Shown here piece by piece: positions 17,339 through 26,555 of a stretch of 64,000 nt of DNA. The notes under the pieces were generated by a model. It saw only the letters and a program-made list of their open reading frames with translations, ran no database searches and was not told the DNA's origin. The position numbers and the translations under genes are program-made. The DNA is taken from NCBI GenBank assembly GCA_040506705.1, contig JBEVWG010000035.1, positions 62,001 through 126,000 of the forward strand, written 5' to 3'. Numbering within the stretch: the first letter of the stretch is position 1; every line of letters starts with the position of its first letter. Source of the DNA: Thiodiazotropha sp040506705 (GTDB lineage: Bacteria; Pseudomonadota; Gammaproteobacteria; Chromatiales; Chromatiaceae).

Positions 17339-18283
17339 ATGTCCCCGGTCAAACAGATCATTCTTGCAAAAAAAGATGCCTTAGCCAGCGCTATTGGCGA
17401 ACCCCTCTCTCAACTGGCTGATCAGTGTGCGCTGGTGTGGCAGGATGCAGACGCATTGGATGCTGTTTTATTCAAGCACATCTCCACAATCACCAATTGT
17501 GAATTTCTCTACGCCTGGGATCTGAACGGTAAGGAGATCTCCTCCCTGGTCATGCCAGACGGACTGAATAACAGCTGGCGTGGCAGAGATCTTTCGGAAC
17601 GCCCCTATCTGAAGAACAATCTCCCTTTCAAGGGCATCATGCTCTCCTCGGTCTACCACAGTCAGTTCAGCCAGCGGGAGTGCGTCACTGCCCTCCAGGC
17701 AGTTCGACAGAATAAACAGCTGGTGGGCTTCATCGCTGCCGATTTCTCTCTCGACAAACTCACCGCCCAAGAAGGGGGTCTCGAAGAGCAGCCCCAGTGG
17801 CAACAGTTTAAAGGGGATCCAGCGGTACGCGGACAGCTGTTCATGCAACAGAGAATTCAGAGTCGGCTTGATGAACATATCGATTCAGTACATGACACCG
17901 TATATGACCTGATGACGGAGCACGGCATTTTCCACTGCAAGATTCACTACTCAAGCGGACGCTGCTCTTTTTGGGATATCAAAGACCCCTACAGTTACCA
18001 TATTCACGGTGTGGAGGAGATTATCGATCCAGACATTGCACTGGCCTACTCACTCCAACCCTATCCTGATCGGGCGCAGGTAACACCTGCACAGCTGAGA
18101 GAGGTTTTACAGGAGTTCAAGGCTTTACGCTTTGCGGATGAGACCATCTATCTGCGTAGTGCGTCGATCAACATCATGAATCGCATGCTTGGCCTCACCT
18201 TCTCCTGTGACGGCTCCCACTATATGCCTGTCGATGAATTTATCGAAAAAAATCTCAGTTTCTGGATCGGCTCCAGCCACTAA
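17339..18283 (+). CDS. PDC/Cache-like sensor domain protein, no output domain
   Basis: A 314-residue protein starting at ATG 17339; the frame is open 19 codons further upstream only via a TTG and non-conserved sequence. The region around residues 60-160 (FLYAWDLNGKEISSLV, GRDLSERPYL, GFIAADFSLDKL) is typical of PDC/Cache small-molecule sensing domains, normally periplasmic in chemoreceptors. No signal peptide or membrane helix is seen, so this copy appears cytoplasmic, and there is no kinase, GGDEF or chemoreceptor output. The C-terminal half is unassigned. It lies upstream of the CheB-CheR and c-di-GMP genes on the same strand and may feed them (inference). Confidence 0.7.
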   Translation: MSPVKQIILAKKDALASAIGEPLSQLADQCALVWQDADALDAVLFKHISTITNCEFLYAWDLNGKEISSLVMPDGLNNSWRGRDLSERPYLKNNLPFKGIMLSSVYHSQFSQRECVTALQAVRQNKQLVGFIAADFSLDKLTAQEGGLEEQPQWQQFKGDPAVRGQLFMQQRIQSRLDEHIDSVHDTVYDLMTEHGIFHCKIHYSSGRCSFWDIKDPYSYHIHGVEEIIDPDIALAYSLQPYPDRAQVTPAQLREVLQEFKALRFADETIYLRSASINIMNRMLGLTFSCDGSHYMPVDEFIEKNLSFWIGSSH

Positions 18284-18364
18284 GGCGCGACAACTCAACT
18301 CCCCGGCTATTGGAAAGGGCTGACCATTCTCGGCGAGCCGCGCCTTGATCAAGGGCAGGTTTGA

Positions 18365-18400
18365 AACCCTGAAGACAACATACTTAGTCGCCGGGTTAAT
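18365..18400 (+). repeat. dispersed 36-bp repeat, copy 1
   Basis: Nearly identical (about 33 of 36 bases) to 48709-48743; both contain ACATACTTAGTCGCCGGG. It lies between the PDC sensor gene and the CheB-CheR gene. Function unknown. Confidence 0.55.
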
Positions 18401-18531
18401 AGTTGCTTGTTCCCTTAAATATCAACGACTCAAATGGGACTTAAATTTGTTGATCAACAGCATTCAAGATACTATCTTAATCAGTATTATATTATGGGAA
18501 TCATACACCAACACCATGACCAAGCCCCGAT

Positions 18532-21453
18532 ATGAATGAGAAGAACAGTGATGACAAGGCACAATCCAACAAAGTGGAACAAGCAGCACATCCCACACAC
18601 ATAGTCGGTATTGGTGCTTCGGCAGGTGGATTGGAAGCCATAGAGGCTCTTTTCAAGGAGATGCCACCAGTAAGCGGGGTGGCCTTCGTCGTAATACAGC
18701 ATCTCTCCCCAGACCACAAAAGCCTGATGGCAGAGTTGCTTTCAAAGCGTACCAGAATGCCGGTCCACCGGGCTGAGGATGGAATGGGGGTAGAGCCTAA
18801 CTCAGTCTATCTGATCCCACCCAATAAAAATCTCCGCCTCTTCCATGGTCGTATCATCCTCTCGGAACAGGACAGGGATTCACGAGGCATCAATCTCCCC
18901 ATTGATATATTCTTCCGCTCTCTGGCCGAAGACCAGGGCGCAAAAGCGATCGCCATAGTGCTTTCTGGCACTGGTAGTGATGGTACCAGTGGCATTCGTG
19001 CCATTAAGGAAGAGCTGGGCATGGTCATGGTTCAGGCCGAAGAGACCGCTGCCTTTGACGGCATGCCCCGCAGCGCAATCGCTACCGGACTGGTGGACTA
19101 CATTCTTCCGCCGAATGAGATGCCCATTCAGTTACTCTCCTACTTGAAACACCCGTTTACTGCCAAGGATGAATATGACAGCACGGTGCTCAACGATGAG
19201 GATGGGGTAGCAAGAATATTTGCCCTGCTTCGGGAAAGCAGCAAAATTGATTTCACCTACTATAAACCGACTACCATCATAAGACGTATCGAACGTCGCA
19301 TGGCGGTCAATCAAATACACGATTTAAACGACTATGTCAGGTTTATGGAAGGCTACCCTGTTGAACTCAACAGTCTGCATAAAGATCTCCTGATAGGAGT
19401 TACCAGCTTTTTTAGAGATCCTGAAGCTTTTAAGGGAATCGCAAACAAGTATCTACCACAACTGTTTCTAGATGCGAAAGAGGACAAGCTCAGACTCTGG
19501 GTGAGTGGTTGTTCAACCGGTGAAGAGGCCTATAGCCTGGCCATTTTATGTTGTGAGGAGATCGAGAAGCAAAACCTCAGAACGGACGTCAAAATATTTG
19601 CCACAGATGTGGACAGGGAAGCGATTCTTACTGCCAGTGCAGGGGTATTTGCTGAAAGTGCCGTCGCAGATATTGAGCCAGGCATGCTCTCCAAATATTT
19701 TTATCGCCGAGACGAGGGGTTCCACATCAGTCGCCAGGTCAGGGAGATGGTGGTCTTTGCACAGCACAACCTGGTCAAGGATCCGCCCTTTACCAATATG
19801 GATCTGATCAGTTGCCGCAACCTGCTTATCTACCTTCAACCCGTACTGCAAAAGCGTGTACTTGAACTATTCAATTTTGCACTTAACCCCAAGGGCATCC
19901 TGTTTCTGGGAAGCAGTGAGACCACTGGTGAAATGGCCGAATATTTCGAACCGATCGACCATAAATGGCGTATTTATCAATCACGGGGACGGCGCAAACA
20001 TTCAGAACTATCAGAACCCGCTATAAATTTCGATGCCAAACGATGGTACAACAACAATCGTATGGCAGGACGCGGTACAAGCGCCCGTCTCCAGGAGGAG
20101 GAACGTCTCCTGGAAAGACTCGTTGAAGGTGTAGCAGGAGACTATTTACCATTCTGCCTCGTCGTCAGCGAAACACTGGAACTGATGCATGTCGCTGGCG
20201 ATGCAAAAGACTATCTACAGTTTTCTACTGGGAAGGTGGTCAATGATGTCTCAAAACTGGTGATTAAGGATTTATCAATTCCTCTAACCACCGGCTTGCA
20301 AAAAGTTTTTAAGAGCAAAGAGGAGTTAGTCTACTCCAACATCAACTTGAATATGGAAGCGGTACATAAAGTCGTCGATATGCGACTAAAACCTCTGCCC
20401 ACAAAAAAGCGACAGGCATTGTTGGTTGCAGTTTTTATTGAAGAGGTACGTACTACCCTTGAATCAGAAACTTTTTCTGCAGAAACCTATAATGTCGGCA
20501 AGGAGGCTCAGCAACGCATTGTAGATCTTGAGAATGAGCTTCAATTTACCAGAGAGAATCTGCAGGCCACAGTTGAAGAGCTTGAAACCTCGAATGAAGA
20601 GCTTCAAGCCACCAATGAAGAGTTGCTGGCGAGTAATGAGGAGTTGCAAAGTACCAACGAAGAGCTGCAATCCGTCAATGAAGAACTCTATACCGTCAAC
20701 TCAGAGTTTCAAGGCAAGATTACAGAGCTGACAGAAGTCAACAACGACTTGGACAACTTACTGCGTAACACACGTGTTGCTACCCTGTTTCTTGACGAAA
20801 ATCTGGAAGTACGTCGCTTTACACCAGAAGTTACTCAACTGTTTCGTGTTATAGACCAGGACATTGGTCGGCCGGTCAGTCATCTCTCCCATAGTCTCAA
20901 GGATGTAGATATCATTGAACTGGCTAAAAAGGTTCTATACACAGAAAAAGGGATCGAGATAAAAAAAGTTAGCTCTGACAATGATGACGAGTTTTTATTA
21001 CGGGTCTTTCCTTATCAGATAGCACCGAATACTTACTCAGGTGTGGTTTTTACTTTTATTAATACAAGTGGACTAAAAAAAGCCCTCAATGAGTTGGTTG
21101 AGCGCGAACTACGCATGGAGGCACTGCTCAAGGTTAGCGATGCCTATGTGCTTATTAATGATGACGGTGTCATTCAAGAGGTAAACGATAAACTTTTAGA
21201 GCTGGTCGACTTCGAACAATCAGAGTTGATTAATAACAACATCTCAATGTTAATGCCTGATAAGGATGCCTCACAACATGACCACCATATCAGTAGATAT
21301 TTGAAGGAGGGCACTTCAAAAGTCATCGGCACCAGCCGGGAAGTTCAAGTCAAAAAGAAAGATGGAAAAACCATCCCTTGTATACTGACTCTTTCAGAAG
21401 TCACTATCGACAACCGCCATTGGTTTGTTGGCCTACTCAAGTCATTAAATTGA
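18532..21453 (+). CDS. CheB-CheR fusion with coiled coil and PAS domains
   Basis: A 973-residue signalling protein joining both chemotaxis adaptation activities. The N-terminal CheB methylesterase domain carries the catalytic triad Ser30 (GASAGG), His57 (VIQHLS) and Asp150 (GTGSDG). The CheR methyltransferase domain follows (about 210-490) with the SAM-binding motif SGCSTGEEAY and NLLIYL. Residues about 660-720 form a long coiled coil of repeated EELQ-x-x-N heptads, then two PAS domains (about 745-860 and 870-970). Unlike many relatives it has no histidine kinase at the C terminus. No receptors or CheA are nearby, so the target is not obvious. Only 16 bp separate it from the GGDEF-EAL gene, so the two are likely one operon. 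Confidence 0.93.
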   Translation: MNEKNSDDKAQSNKVEQAAHPTHIVGIGASAGGLEAIEALFKEMPPVSGVAFVVIQHLSPDHKSLMAELLSKRTRMPVHRAEDGMGVEPNSVYLIPPNKNLRLFHGRIILSEQDRDSRGINLPIDIFFRSLAEDQGAKAIAIVLSGTGSDGTSGIRAIKEELGMVMVQAEETAAFDGMPRSAIATGLVDYILPPNEMPIQLLSYLKHPFTAKDEYDSTVLNDEDGVARIFALLRESSKIDFTYYKPTTIIRRIERRMAVNQIHDLNDYVRFMEGYPVELNSLHKDLLIGVTSFFRDPEAFKGIANKYLPQLFLDAKEDKLRLWVSGCSTGEEAYSLAILCCEEIEKQNLRTDVKIFATDVDREAILTASAGVFAESAVADIEPGMLSKYFYRRDEGFHISRQVREMVVFAQHNLVKDPPFTNMDLISCRNLLIYLQPVLQKRVLELFNFALNPKGILFLGSSETTGEMAEYFEPIDHKWRIYQSRGRRKHSELSEPAINFDAKRWYNNNRMAGRGTSARLQEEERLLERLVEGVAGDYLPFCLVVSETLELMHVAGDAKDYLQFSTGKVVNDVSKLVIKDLSIPLTTGLQKVFKSKEELVYSNINLNMEAVHKVVDMRLKPLPTKKRQALLVAVFIEEVRTTLESETFSAETYNVGKEAQQRIVDLENELQFTRENLQATVEELETSNEELQATNEELLASNEELQSTNEELQSVNEELYTVNSEFQGKITELTEVNNDLDNLLRNTRVATLFLDENLEVRRFTPEVTQLFRVIDQDIGRPVSHLSHSLKDVDIIELAKKVLYTEKGIEIKKVSSDNDDEFLLRVFPYQIAPNTYSGVVFTFINTSGLKKALNELVERELRMEALLKVSDAYVLINDDGVIQEVNDKLLELVDFEQSELINNNISMLMPDKDASQHDHHISRYLKEGTSKVIGTSREVQVKKKDGKTIPCILTLSEVTIDNRHWFVGLLKSLN

Positions 21454-21469
21454 AGCGTGGAGACTAGAG

Positions 21470-23416
21470 TTGAGTAGTAATGATAAAAACAATCCTGTCA
21501 GCGTACACCACGAATTCATGCGTGATAAAGCTGAAAAGATTGCACAAAGACGGGCACGAATTGATTTCGAAAAAAAGATAGCTGACCGTGACAGGCTTTT
21601 ACAGGATTTACATGTTCATCAAATTGAACTTGAACTTCAGAACGATGAGTTACGACAATCACAAATTAAACTAGAGTTTACTCACCAACAGTATCTTGAC
21701 CTTTATAACGATGCGCCAGTGGGATATGTCAGCTTGGACGATAGCGGAATTATAGTTCGCGCCAATCAAATGTTTGCCTCTATGTTGGGGATTGAGAAAT
21801 ATATCCTCTCCGGTAAGGCACTCGCGGAATTTATGCTTCCGGCTGACCAAAACATATACCGCAGCCGCTTCAAAGCGTTCTCAAACAAACCTGACAACAA
21901 ACACATCGATGTCCGATTCAAAATTGGCTCGAATGATAAAGAGAAAAATAACTTTGTCGGTAGGATTCAGGGACGCCGGCTCAATAATAAAAATTCATCA
22001 CCTAACAGTTCACACTGGTCTGAAACAATTCTTGTCGTTATCAGTGATATCACTGAACTTAAAGAATCGGAAGAGAAGATTCACTTTCAAGCTCACCACG
22101 ACACGCTTACTAAGATACCCAACCGTACTTCACTTTTTAATCAGTTAGAGACAGCACTTTCACTTGCGCTTAGGCAGGGCAAATCTGGCGCTCTGCTTTT
22201 TATGGATCTAGACCACTTTAAAAATGTAAATGATTCACTCGGTCACCATACAGGTGACAAACTTTTGATCAGCTTTACAAAGAGATTACGCGAACATATT
22301 CGCCGTGAAGACATGCTGGCTCGAATGGGCGGGGATGAGTTTGTAATACTGCTTGCTGAACAACATTCTGACAACAATATGATGGCAGTTATTGCGCAAC
22401 GCTTTGCTGAACATATTGCCGAATCCCTCAATGAACCAATCATAATTGACGGCCACATTTTTCAGATAACTGTAAGTACAGGAATCTCTATCTTTCCATT
22501 TCATGATGACGACAACATCAATGATATTGTGCGTCAAGCAGACACAGCAATGTACCAGGCCAAGAGTGATGGCCGAGGCATGGCACGATTTTTTCAATCC
22601 TCTATGCAGGAAGCAGCAAAACAGCGTATGACTGTTGAGGCAGAGCTGCATGTTGCATTAATCGAGCAGCAGTTTGAGCTTTTTTATCAACCCCAAGTAG
22701 ATAAAGATGGAATCATTCATGCGGTCGAAGCACTACTTCGTTGGCAGCACCCCTATCGTGGGATAGTAACACCAGATAAATTTATAAATGTTGCTGAAGA
22801 TACTGGAATGATTGTAAAAATCGGAATCTGGGTCATTGAAGAGGTAGTAAAACAGATTGTCGAGTGGCGCAAGCAGAAAGTCTTTGACTCAAATATATCC
22901 TATGCGATTAACATCAGCGCAAAACAGATAACATCACCAACATTTTATAGTCAGGTCGAAGAGATTATTGAGAAATACCAGATTGACCCAAGCTGTCTCG
23001 TATTTGAAATCACTGAGTCACTCCTTCTACCCAACAACAAAATCGCCAACGAAACCCTAAACAGACTTTCGCAGCTGAATATTACCTTTTCTGTAGATGA
23101 CTTTGGTACCGGCTATTCATCTCTTGCCACAATAGACAAAGCCCCCATAGGACAACTGAAAATTGATAGATCTTTCGTAACAGATCTGAATTGGCCTGAT
23201 GAAGCAGAAGAACCAGTGCAGGATCAACCATACTCTCTCGTGAATGCGGTGCTCTCACTTGGTAGGGCTTTAGGTCTTGATGTTGTAGCAGAAGGGGTGG
23301 AGACTCTGGAGCAGTTGCGAGTATTGATACATCTTGGATGCCCATACCTGCAAGGGTACTATTTTAGTCGACCAATTCCAGAGAACGAGGTCCCTGAATT
23401 GGTCGACAAACTGTAG
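21470..23416 (+). CDS. PAS-GGDEF-EAL cyclic-di-GMP turnover protein
   Basis: A 648-residue cytoplasmic protein. An N-terminal coiled coil (to about residue 75) precedes a PAS domain (LYNDAPVGYVSLDD), then a diguanylate cyclase domain with intact GGDEF (near 287) and an upstream RRED inhibitory site, then an EAL phosphodiesterase domain with EALLRW (near 418), EITES and DDFGTGYSS. Both halves keep their catalytic residues, so either synthesis or breakdown of c-di-GMP is possible. The start is TTG at 21470, with a weak GTGGAG upstream. It follows the CheB-CheR fusion by 16 bp, which suggests that PAS-linked methylation and c-di-GMP signalling are coupled here. Confidence 0.93.
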   Translation: MSSNDKNNPVSVHHEFMRDKAEKIAQRRARIDFEKKIADRDRLLQDLHVHQIELELQNDELRQSQIKLEFTHQQYLDLYNDAPVGYVSLDDSGIIVRANQMFASMLGIEKYILSGKALAEFMLPADQNIYRSRFKAFSNKPDNKHIDVRFKIGSNDKEKNNFVGRIQGRRLNNKNSSPNSSHWSETILVVISDITELKESEEKIHFQAHHDTLTKIPNRTSLFNQLETALSLALRQGKSGALLFMDLDHFKNVNDSLGHHTGDKLLISFTKRLREHIRREDMLARMGGDEFVILLAEQHSDNNMMAVIAQRFAEHIAESLNEPIIIDGHIFQITVSTGISIFPFHDDDNINDIVRQADTAMYQAKSDGRGMARFFQSSMQEAAKQRMTVEAELHVALIEQQFELFYQPQVDKDGIIHAVEALLRWQHPYRGIVTPDKFINVAEDTGMIVKIGIWVIEEVVKQIVEWRKQKVFDSNISYAINISAKQITSPTFYSQVEEIIEKYQIDPSCLVFEITESLLLPNNKIANETLNRLSQLNITFSVDDFGTGYSSLATIDKAPIGQLKIDRSFVTDLNWPDEAEEPVQDQPYSLVNAVLSLGRALGLDVVAEGVETLEQLRVLIHLGCPYLQGYYFSRPIPENEVPELVDKL

Positions 23417-23423
23417 CTGGGAT

Positions 23424-24182
23424 TCAGGGCAGTTGATAGTTAGCCTGGGTCACGAGATCAACACCACACTCCAGATTCTCAACCCAAGATATAAATTCTT
23501 TGACCACCTTTTTACCAATAAAAGCACGGCCATGCTGGGGTACGATCATCTCGATGTCGAGCTGTCTAACCATATTAGCCCAGAGTCTGCATACCTTATT
23601 GGAGTTCATGTAGCGTCGGTGAAAACCCTCCATATAGGGCATCACTTCTGATAATTTTTTCACTGGGGCATTCAGATCACCTGGTGGTAGATTTGCCCCT
23701 AGATCGCCAGAGAAAAGTATTCTGCTAAGTGGATCGTAAAATTGGAAATTACCTTCCGCATGCAGGAAATGGGCAGGTAATGCCATCAGCCGGATATTTC
23801 CCAGCTGCAGATTGGTGCCCTCATCAGGAATTGGTACAACACGATCAACAAGTCGGCCTGGTCGCGTGAAATGGGGTATGAAACGTTCCCAGAGTGCAGG
23901 TACTACGACCTTACAGTCAGTACCAACCAGCCATTTGTTGACTGAAGCAACAATATCCGGGTCTTGATGCGAAGCGACTACATAGTCGAGTTTCTTCACA
24001 TTCATATAGTCACTGATTGCCATGAAGAGGCGAGAGTAGGTTAACTCCCCTCCAGGATCTATAAGTGCAGCATGTTGATGATCGTAAATAAGGAACTGGT
24101 TGGCTTGAACTGCTTCGCCAGATACCAGATCCCTGAATGCCACACATATGTGGCTACCATTATTGAATAGCTCAACTGACAT
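23424..24182 (-). CDS. MBL-fold diiron (ODP-type) protein
   Basis: A 252-residue metallo-beta-lactamase-fold protein of the oxygen-binding diiron (ODP/FprA-like) group. Putative metal ligands: SHQDPD (His72, Asp74, Asp76), His138/His141 in PAHFLHAEGNF, Asp160 in SGDLGA, and His217 in PQHGRAF. It lacks the flavodoxin domain of full flavodiiron NO/O2 reductases, so it is more likely a sensor or partner needing an external electron donor. It converges on the GGDEF-EAL gene (8 bp between stops). Confidence 0.85.
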   Translation of the reverse strand: MSVELFNNGSHICVAFRDLVSGEAVQANQFLIYDHQHAALIDPGGELTYSRLFMAISDYMNVKKLDYVVASHQDPDIVASVNKWLVGTDCKVVVPALWERFIPHFTRPGRLVDRVVPIPDEGTNLQLGNIRLMALPAHFLHAEGNFQFYDPLSRILFSGDLGANLPPGDLNAPVKKLSEVMPYMEGFHRRYMNSNKVCRLWANMVRQLDIEMIVPQHGRAFIGKKVVKEFISWVENLECGVDLVTQANYQLP

Positions 24183-24532
24183 AATTTTCGCTGCTTATTG
24201 TGATTGAAACTTTGCTGCTTAGAGCAGGTTCATCCTTGTATTCGATATCGGCCTTATCGTCCGGAATCTTAAAAGCTTAACCATAATACAGTAAAATATA
24301 AATAAAAAAGGCCTTTTTTATTGACCTCTAACCACCCATACAGCCTCTAATCGTCTCTAAGATGCCGTTATTCTTCTTTTAAAGGGTAATTTAAATCGTG
24401 AAAATTTCATTGGATCTGGCAACAAAGTGATCTGTTGCAGTGCAAAATCCCATTGGATCATGATTTGTGCGGGTAGATCAGGGCAAATCAGCCCGTCAGC
24501 TTCTTATCAGACTTTTTACAGAAACCGCTTGG
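24183..24532. other. 350-bp intergenic region with short repeats
   Basis: No gene recognised. It holds a perfect palindrome AAAAAAGGCCTTTTTT (24304-24319) and a near-identical 16-bp direct repeat AAAAT(TT/CC)CATTGGATC at 24401-24416 and 24444-24459. Either could be regulatory for the MBL-fold gene reading away to the left. Confidence 0.35.
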
Positions 24533-24937
24533 CTAATCCTGATCTCCAGGACGTATATGCTCGATATAGCGGGGCCGGTCTACCATTTCCAACTTTACCC
24601 CTTCAGCCCAAGCCTGTAGTGGCTCCTGGTCCTTGAATCTGAGATCGCAACGGGCTCTTCCATGGCTATCCAGAGGTAGTGGAATCATATCCCTATAGGT
24701 GTAGACATTCTCTCCGACATCTCCACCTTCACAAATGGTAGGACAGCTGGGTAGGGTGGTTTCCAGTTCAGCACTCTCAAAAATCAATGAACCTGCCTGC
24801 CACCATCGGGTTCGCTCTGATGAACCACTCATGGTTTTGATAATTATGGTTTTTGAAAATCTGATCGTCAGCGTACCGTTTTCATACTCGACCGACTCCA
24901 CCTCGCTACCTGGTAGATCAATTGTGCTGGAATCCAT
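24533..24937 (-). CDS. conserved-looking hypothetical protein
   Basis: A 134-residue soluble protein I do not recognise. The first third is beta-rich (VESVEYENGTLTIRFSKTII), reminiscent of small ligand-binding or immunoglobulin-like folds. Three cysteines (CPTIC and a later C) could bind metal or form a disulfide, but no signal peptide is present. It starts at ATG with its own promoter region and lies alone between the MBL-fold gene and ntrC. Function not assigned. Confidence 0.65.
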   Translation of the reverse strand: MDSSTIDLPGSEVESVEYENGTLTIRFSKTIIIKTMSGSSERTRWWQAGSLIFESAELETTLPSCPTICEGGDVGENVYTYRDMIPLPLDSHGRARCDLRFKDQEPLQAWAEGVKLEMVDRPRYIEHIRPGDQD

Positions 24938-25148
24938 GAATCACCTGCTTTGCTAAATCTTGAATGAATAACCTTAAGGGCACCATAAAAAATAGCTGCT
25001 CCGGTTGCTCAAGAGGGGCATCATAACCTTATGCCAGCCTGAGATGAAAGCCGGGTTACCCCGATCTTTTTGGGGATGAGGGTTGGCATTCAGCTATGGA
25101 ACAGCCAACTTCACAAGCCTCAAAAAACCTCACTAAACAGAAATAGAG

Positions 25149-26555
25149 TTATCTCTCTTCCATTCCAAGCTCTTTAATCTTTCTTGTTAATGTGTTGCGT
25201 CCCCATCCCAGCAATCGGGCCGCATCCTGGCGTTTGCCTGCTGTGTGCTCCAGTGCTGTCTCAATCATCACCATTTCAAAATCGGGTTCTGCTTCATTGA
25301 GTATCCCTTCGCAACCCTCATTAAGGCGCCTTTTGACCCATCCTCTCAATGATTGCCGCCAATCATCCTGAGCTACCCCCTCAACCTCCGTCTCTTTCAG
25401 CTCGGTAGGCAGATCTTCAATATGGATCTCCTGACCCGAAGCCATGACAGTCAGCCAGCGGGCAGTATTCTCCAATTGTCGAACATTCCCCGGCCACTCC
25501 AATTGACTGAGATAACCTTCTGTCTCAGGTAGCAATAGCTTTGAATCCACGGCCAGCTCTTCTGCAGCTGACTTGAGAAAATGGCCCATTAGCAAAGGAA
25601 TATCTTCCCGACGCTGACGCAGCGACGGCAGATGAATACGGATTACATTGAGTCGATGAAAGAGGTCCTCACGAAAAGCACCTTCTTTCACCAGCCCTTC
25701 CAGATGTTGATGAGTCGCAGCGATAATTCTTACATCCACCTTCACCGGCTCATGGCCTCCGACACGATAGAATTCACCATCGGCAAGCACACGCAGGAGT
25801 CTTGTCTGCAACTCCGCAGGCATGTCACCTATCTCATCCAGAAACAGGGTACCTGTATCTGCCTGTTCAAAACGTCCAACCCTACGAGTCTGTGCACCGG
25901 TAAAAGCACCCCGCTCATGTCCAAACAGTTCTGACTCCATTAAATCCTTGGGGATCGCTGCCATGTTGAGTGCGATAAATGGTCCTTCTGCACGACTGCT
26001 GTGACGGTGTAGAGCCTGGGCAACCAACTCTTTACCTGTTCCAGACTCACCATTGATCAATACCGTGATATTGGATCGAGCCAACCTGCCGATAGCACGA
26101 AACACCTCCTGCATGGCTGGCGCTTCACCGATGATCTCCATCGCACTCTCTTTAGCATCGATTTTAGGCTGCTCTTCAACCGTTAACTGCTGACGACAAG
26201 CCCTACGAATCTGCTGTACAGCATCGTCTACATCGAAAGGCTTGGGCAGATATTCAAAGGCACCACCATGATAAGCGGAGACGGCGCTCTCCAGATCCGA
26301 ATGAGCCGTCATAATTATCACTGGCAGATTTGGGTAGCGAGCATGAAGCAGTTCCAATAACTCAAGCCCGTCCATACCCGGCATACGGATATCGGAAACG
26401 ACCACATCTGGTTGCCCCTTATCCAATGAACTCAGCACACTGTCTGCGCTCTCAAAACTGGTCACCTCCATTTCAGCTTTTTCCAAGGTTTTTTCCAAAA
26501 CCCATCGAATTGAGCGATCATCATCAATCACCCAAACCCGGCATGCTCTATCCAT
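25149..26555 (-). CDS. glnG: nitrogen regulation response regulator NtrC
   Basis: A 468-residue sigma-54 activator (NR-I, also called NtrC) controlling nitrogen assimilation. The receiver domain has DDD at 11-13 and phosphoacceptor Asp55 (SDIRMPG). The AAA+ domain has Walker A GESGTGKE (169-176), the sigma-54-contacting loop GAFTGA (216-221) and Walker B TLFLDE. The C-terminal Fis-type helix-turn-helix (AARLLGWGRNTLTRKIKEL) binds TGCAC-type sites. Its start overlaps the end of ntrB by eight bases, so translation is coupled. Matching sites lie before ntrB and glnA. Confidence 0.97.
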   Translation of the reverse strand: MDRACRVWVIDDDRSIRWVLEKTLEKAEMEVTSFESADSVLSSLDKGQPDVVVSDIRMPGMDGLELLELLHARYPNLPVIIMTAHSDLESAVSAYHGGAFEYLPKPFDVDDAVQQIRRACRQQLTVEEQPKIDAKESAMEIIGEAPAMQEVFRAIGRLARSNITVLINGESGTGKELVAQALHRHSSRAEGPFIALNMAAIPKDLMESELFGHERGAFTGAQTRRVGRFEQADTGTLFLDEIGDMPAELQTRLLRVLADGEFYRVGGHEPVKVDVRIIAATHQHLEGLVKEGAFREDLFHRLNVIRIHLPSLRQRREDIPLLMGHFLKSAAEELAVDSKLLLPETEGYLSQLEWPGNVRQLENTARWLTVMASGQEIHIEDLPTELKETEVEGVAQDDWRQSLRGWVKRRLNEGCEGILNEAEPDFEMVMIETALEHTAGKRQDAARLLGWGRNTLTRKIKELGMEER

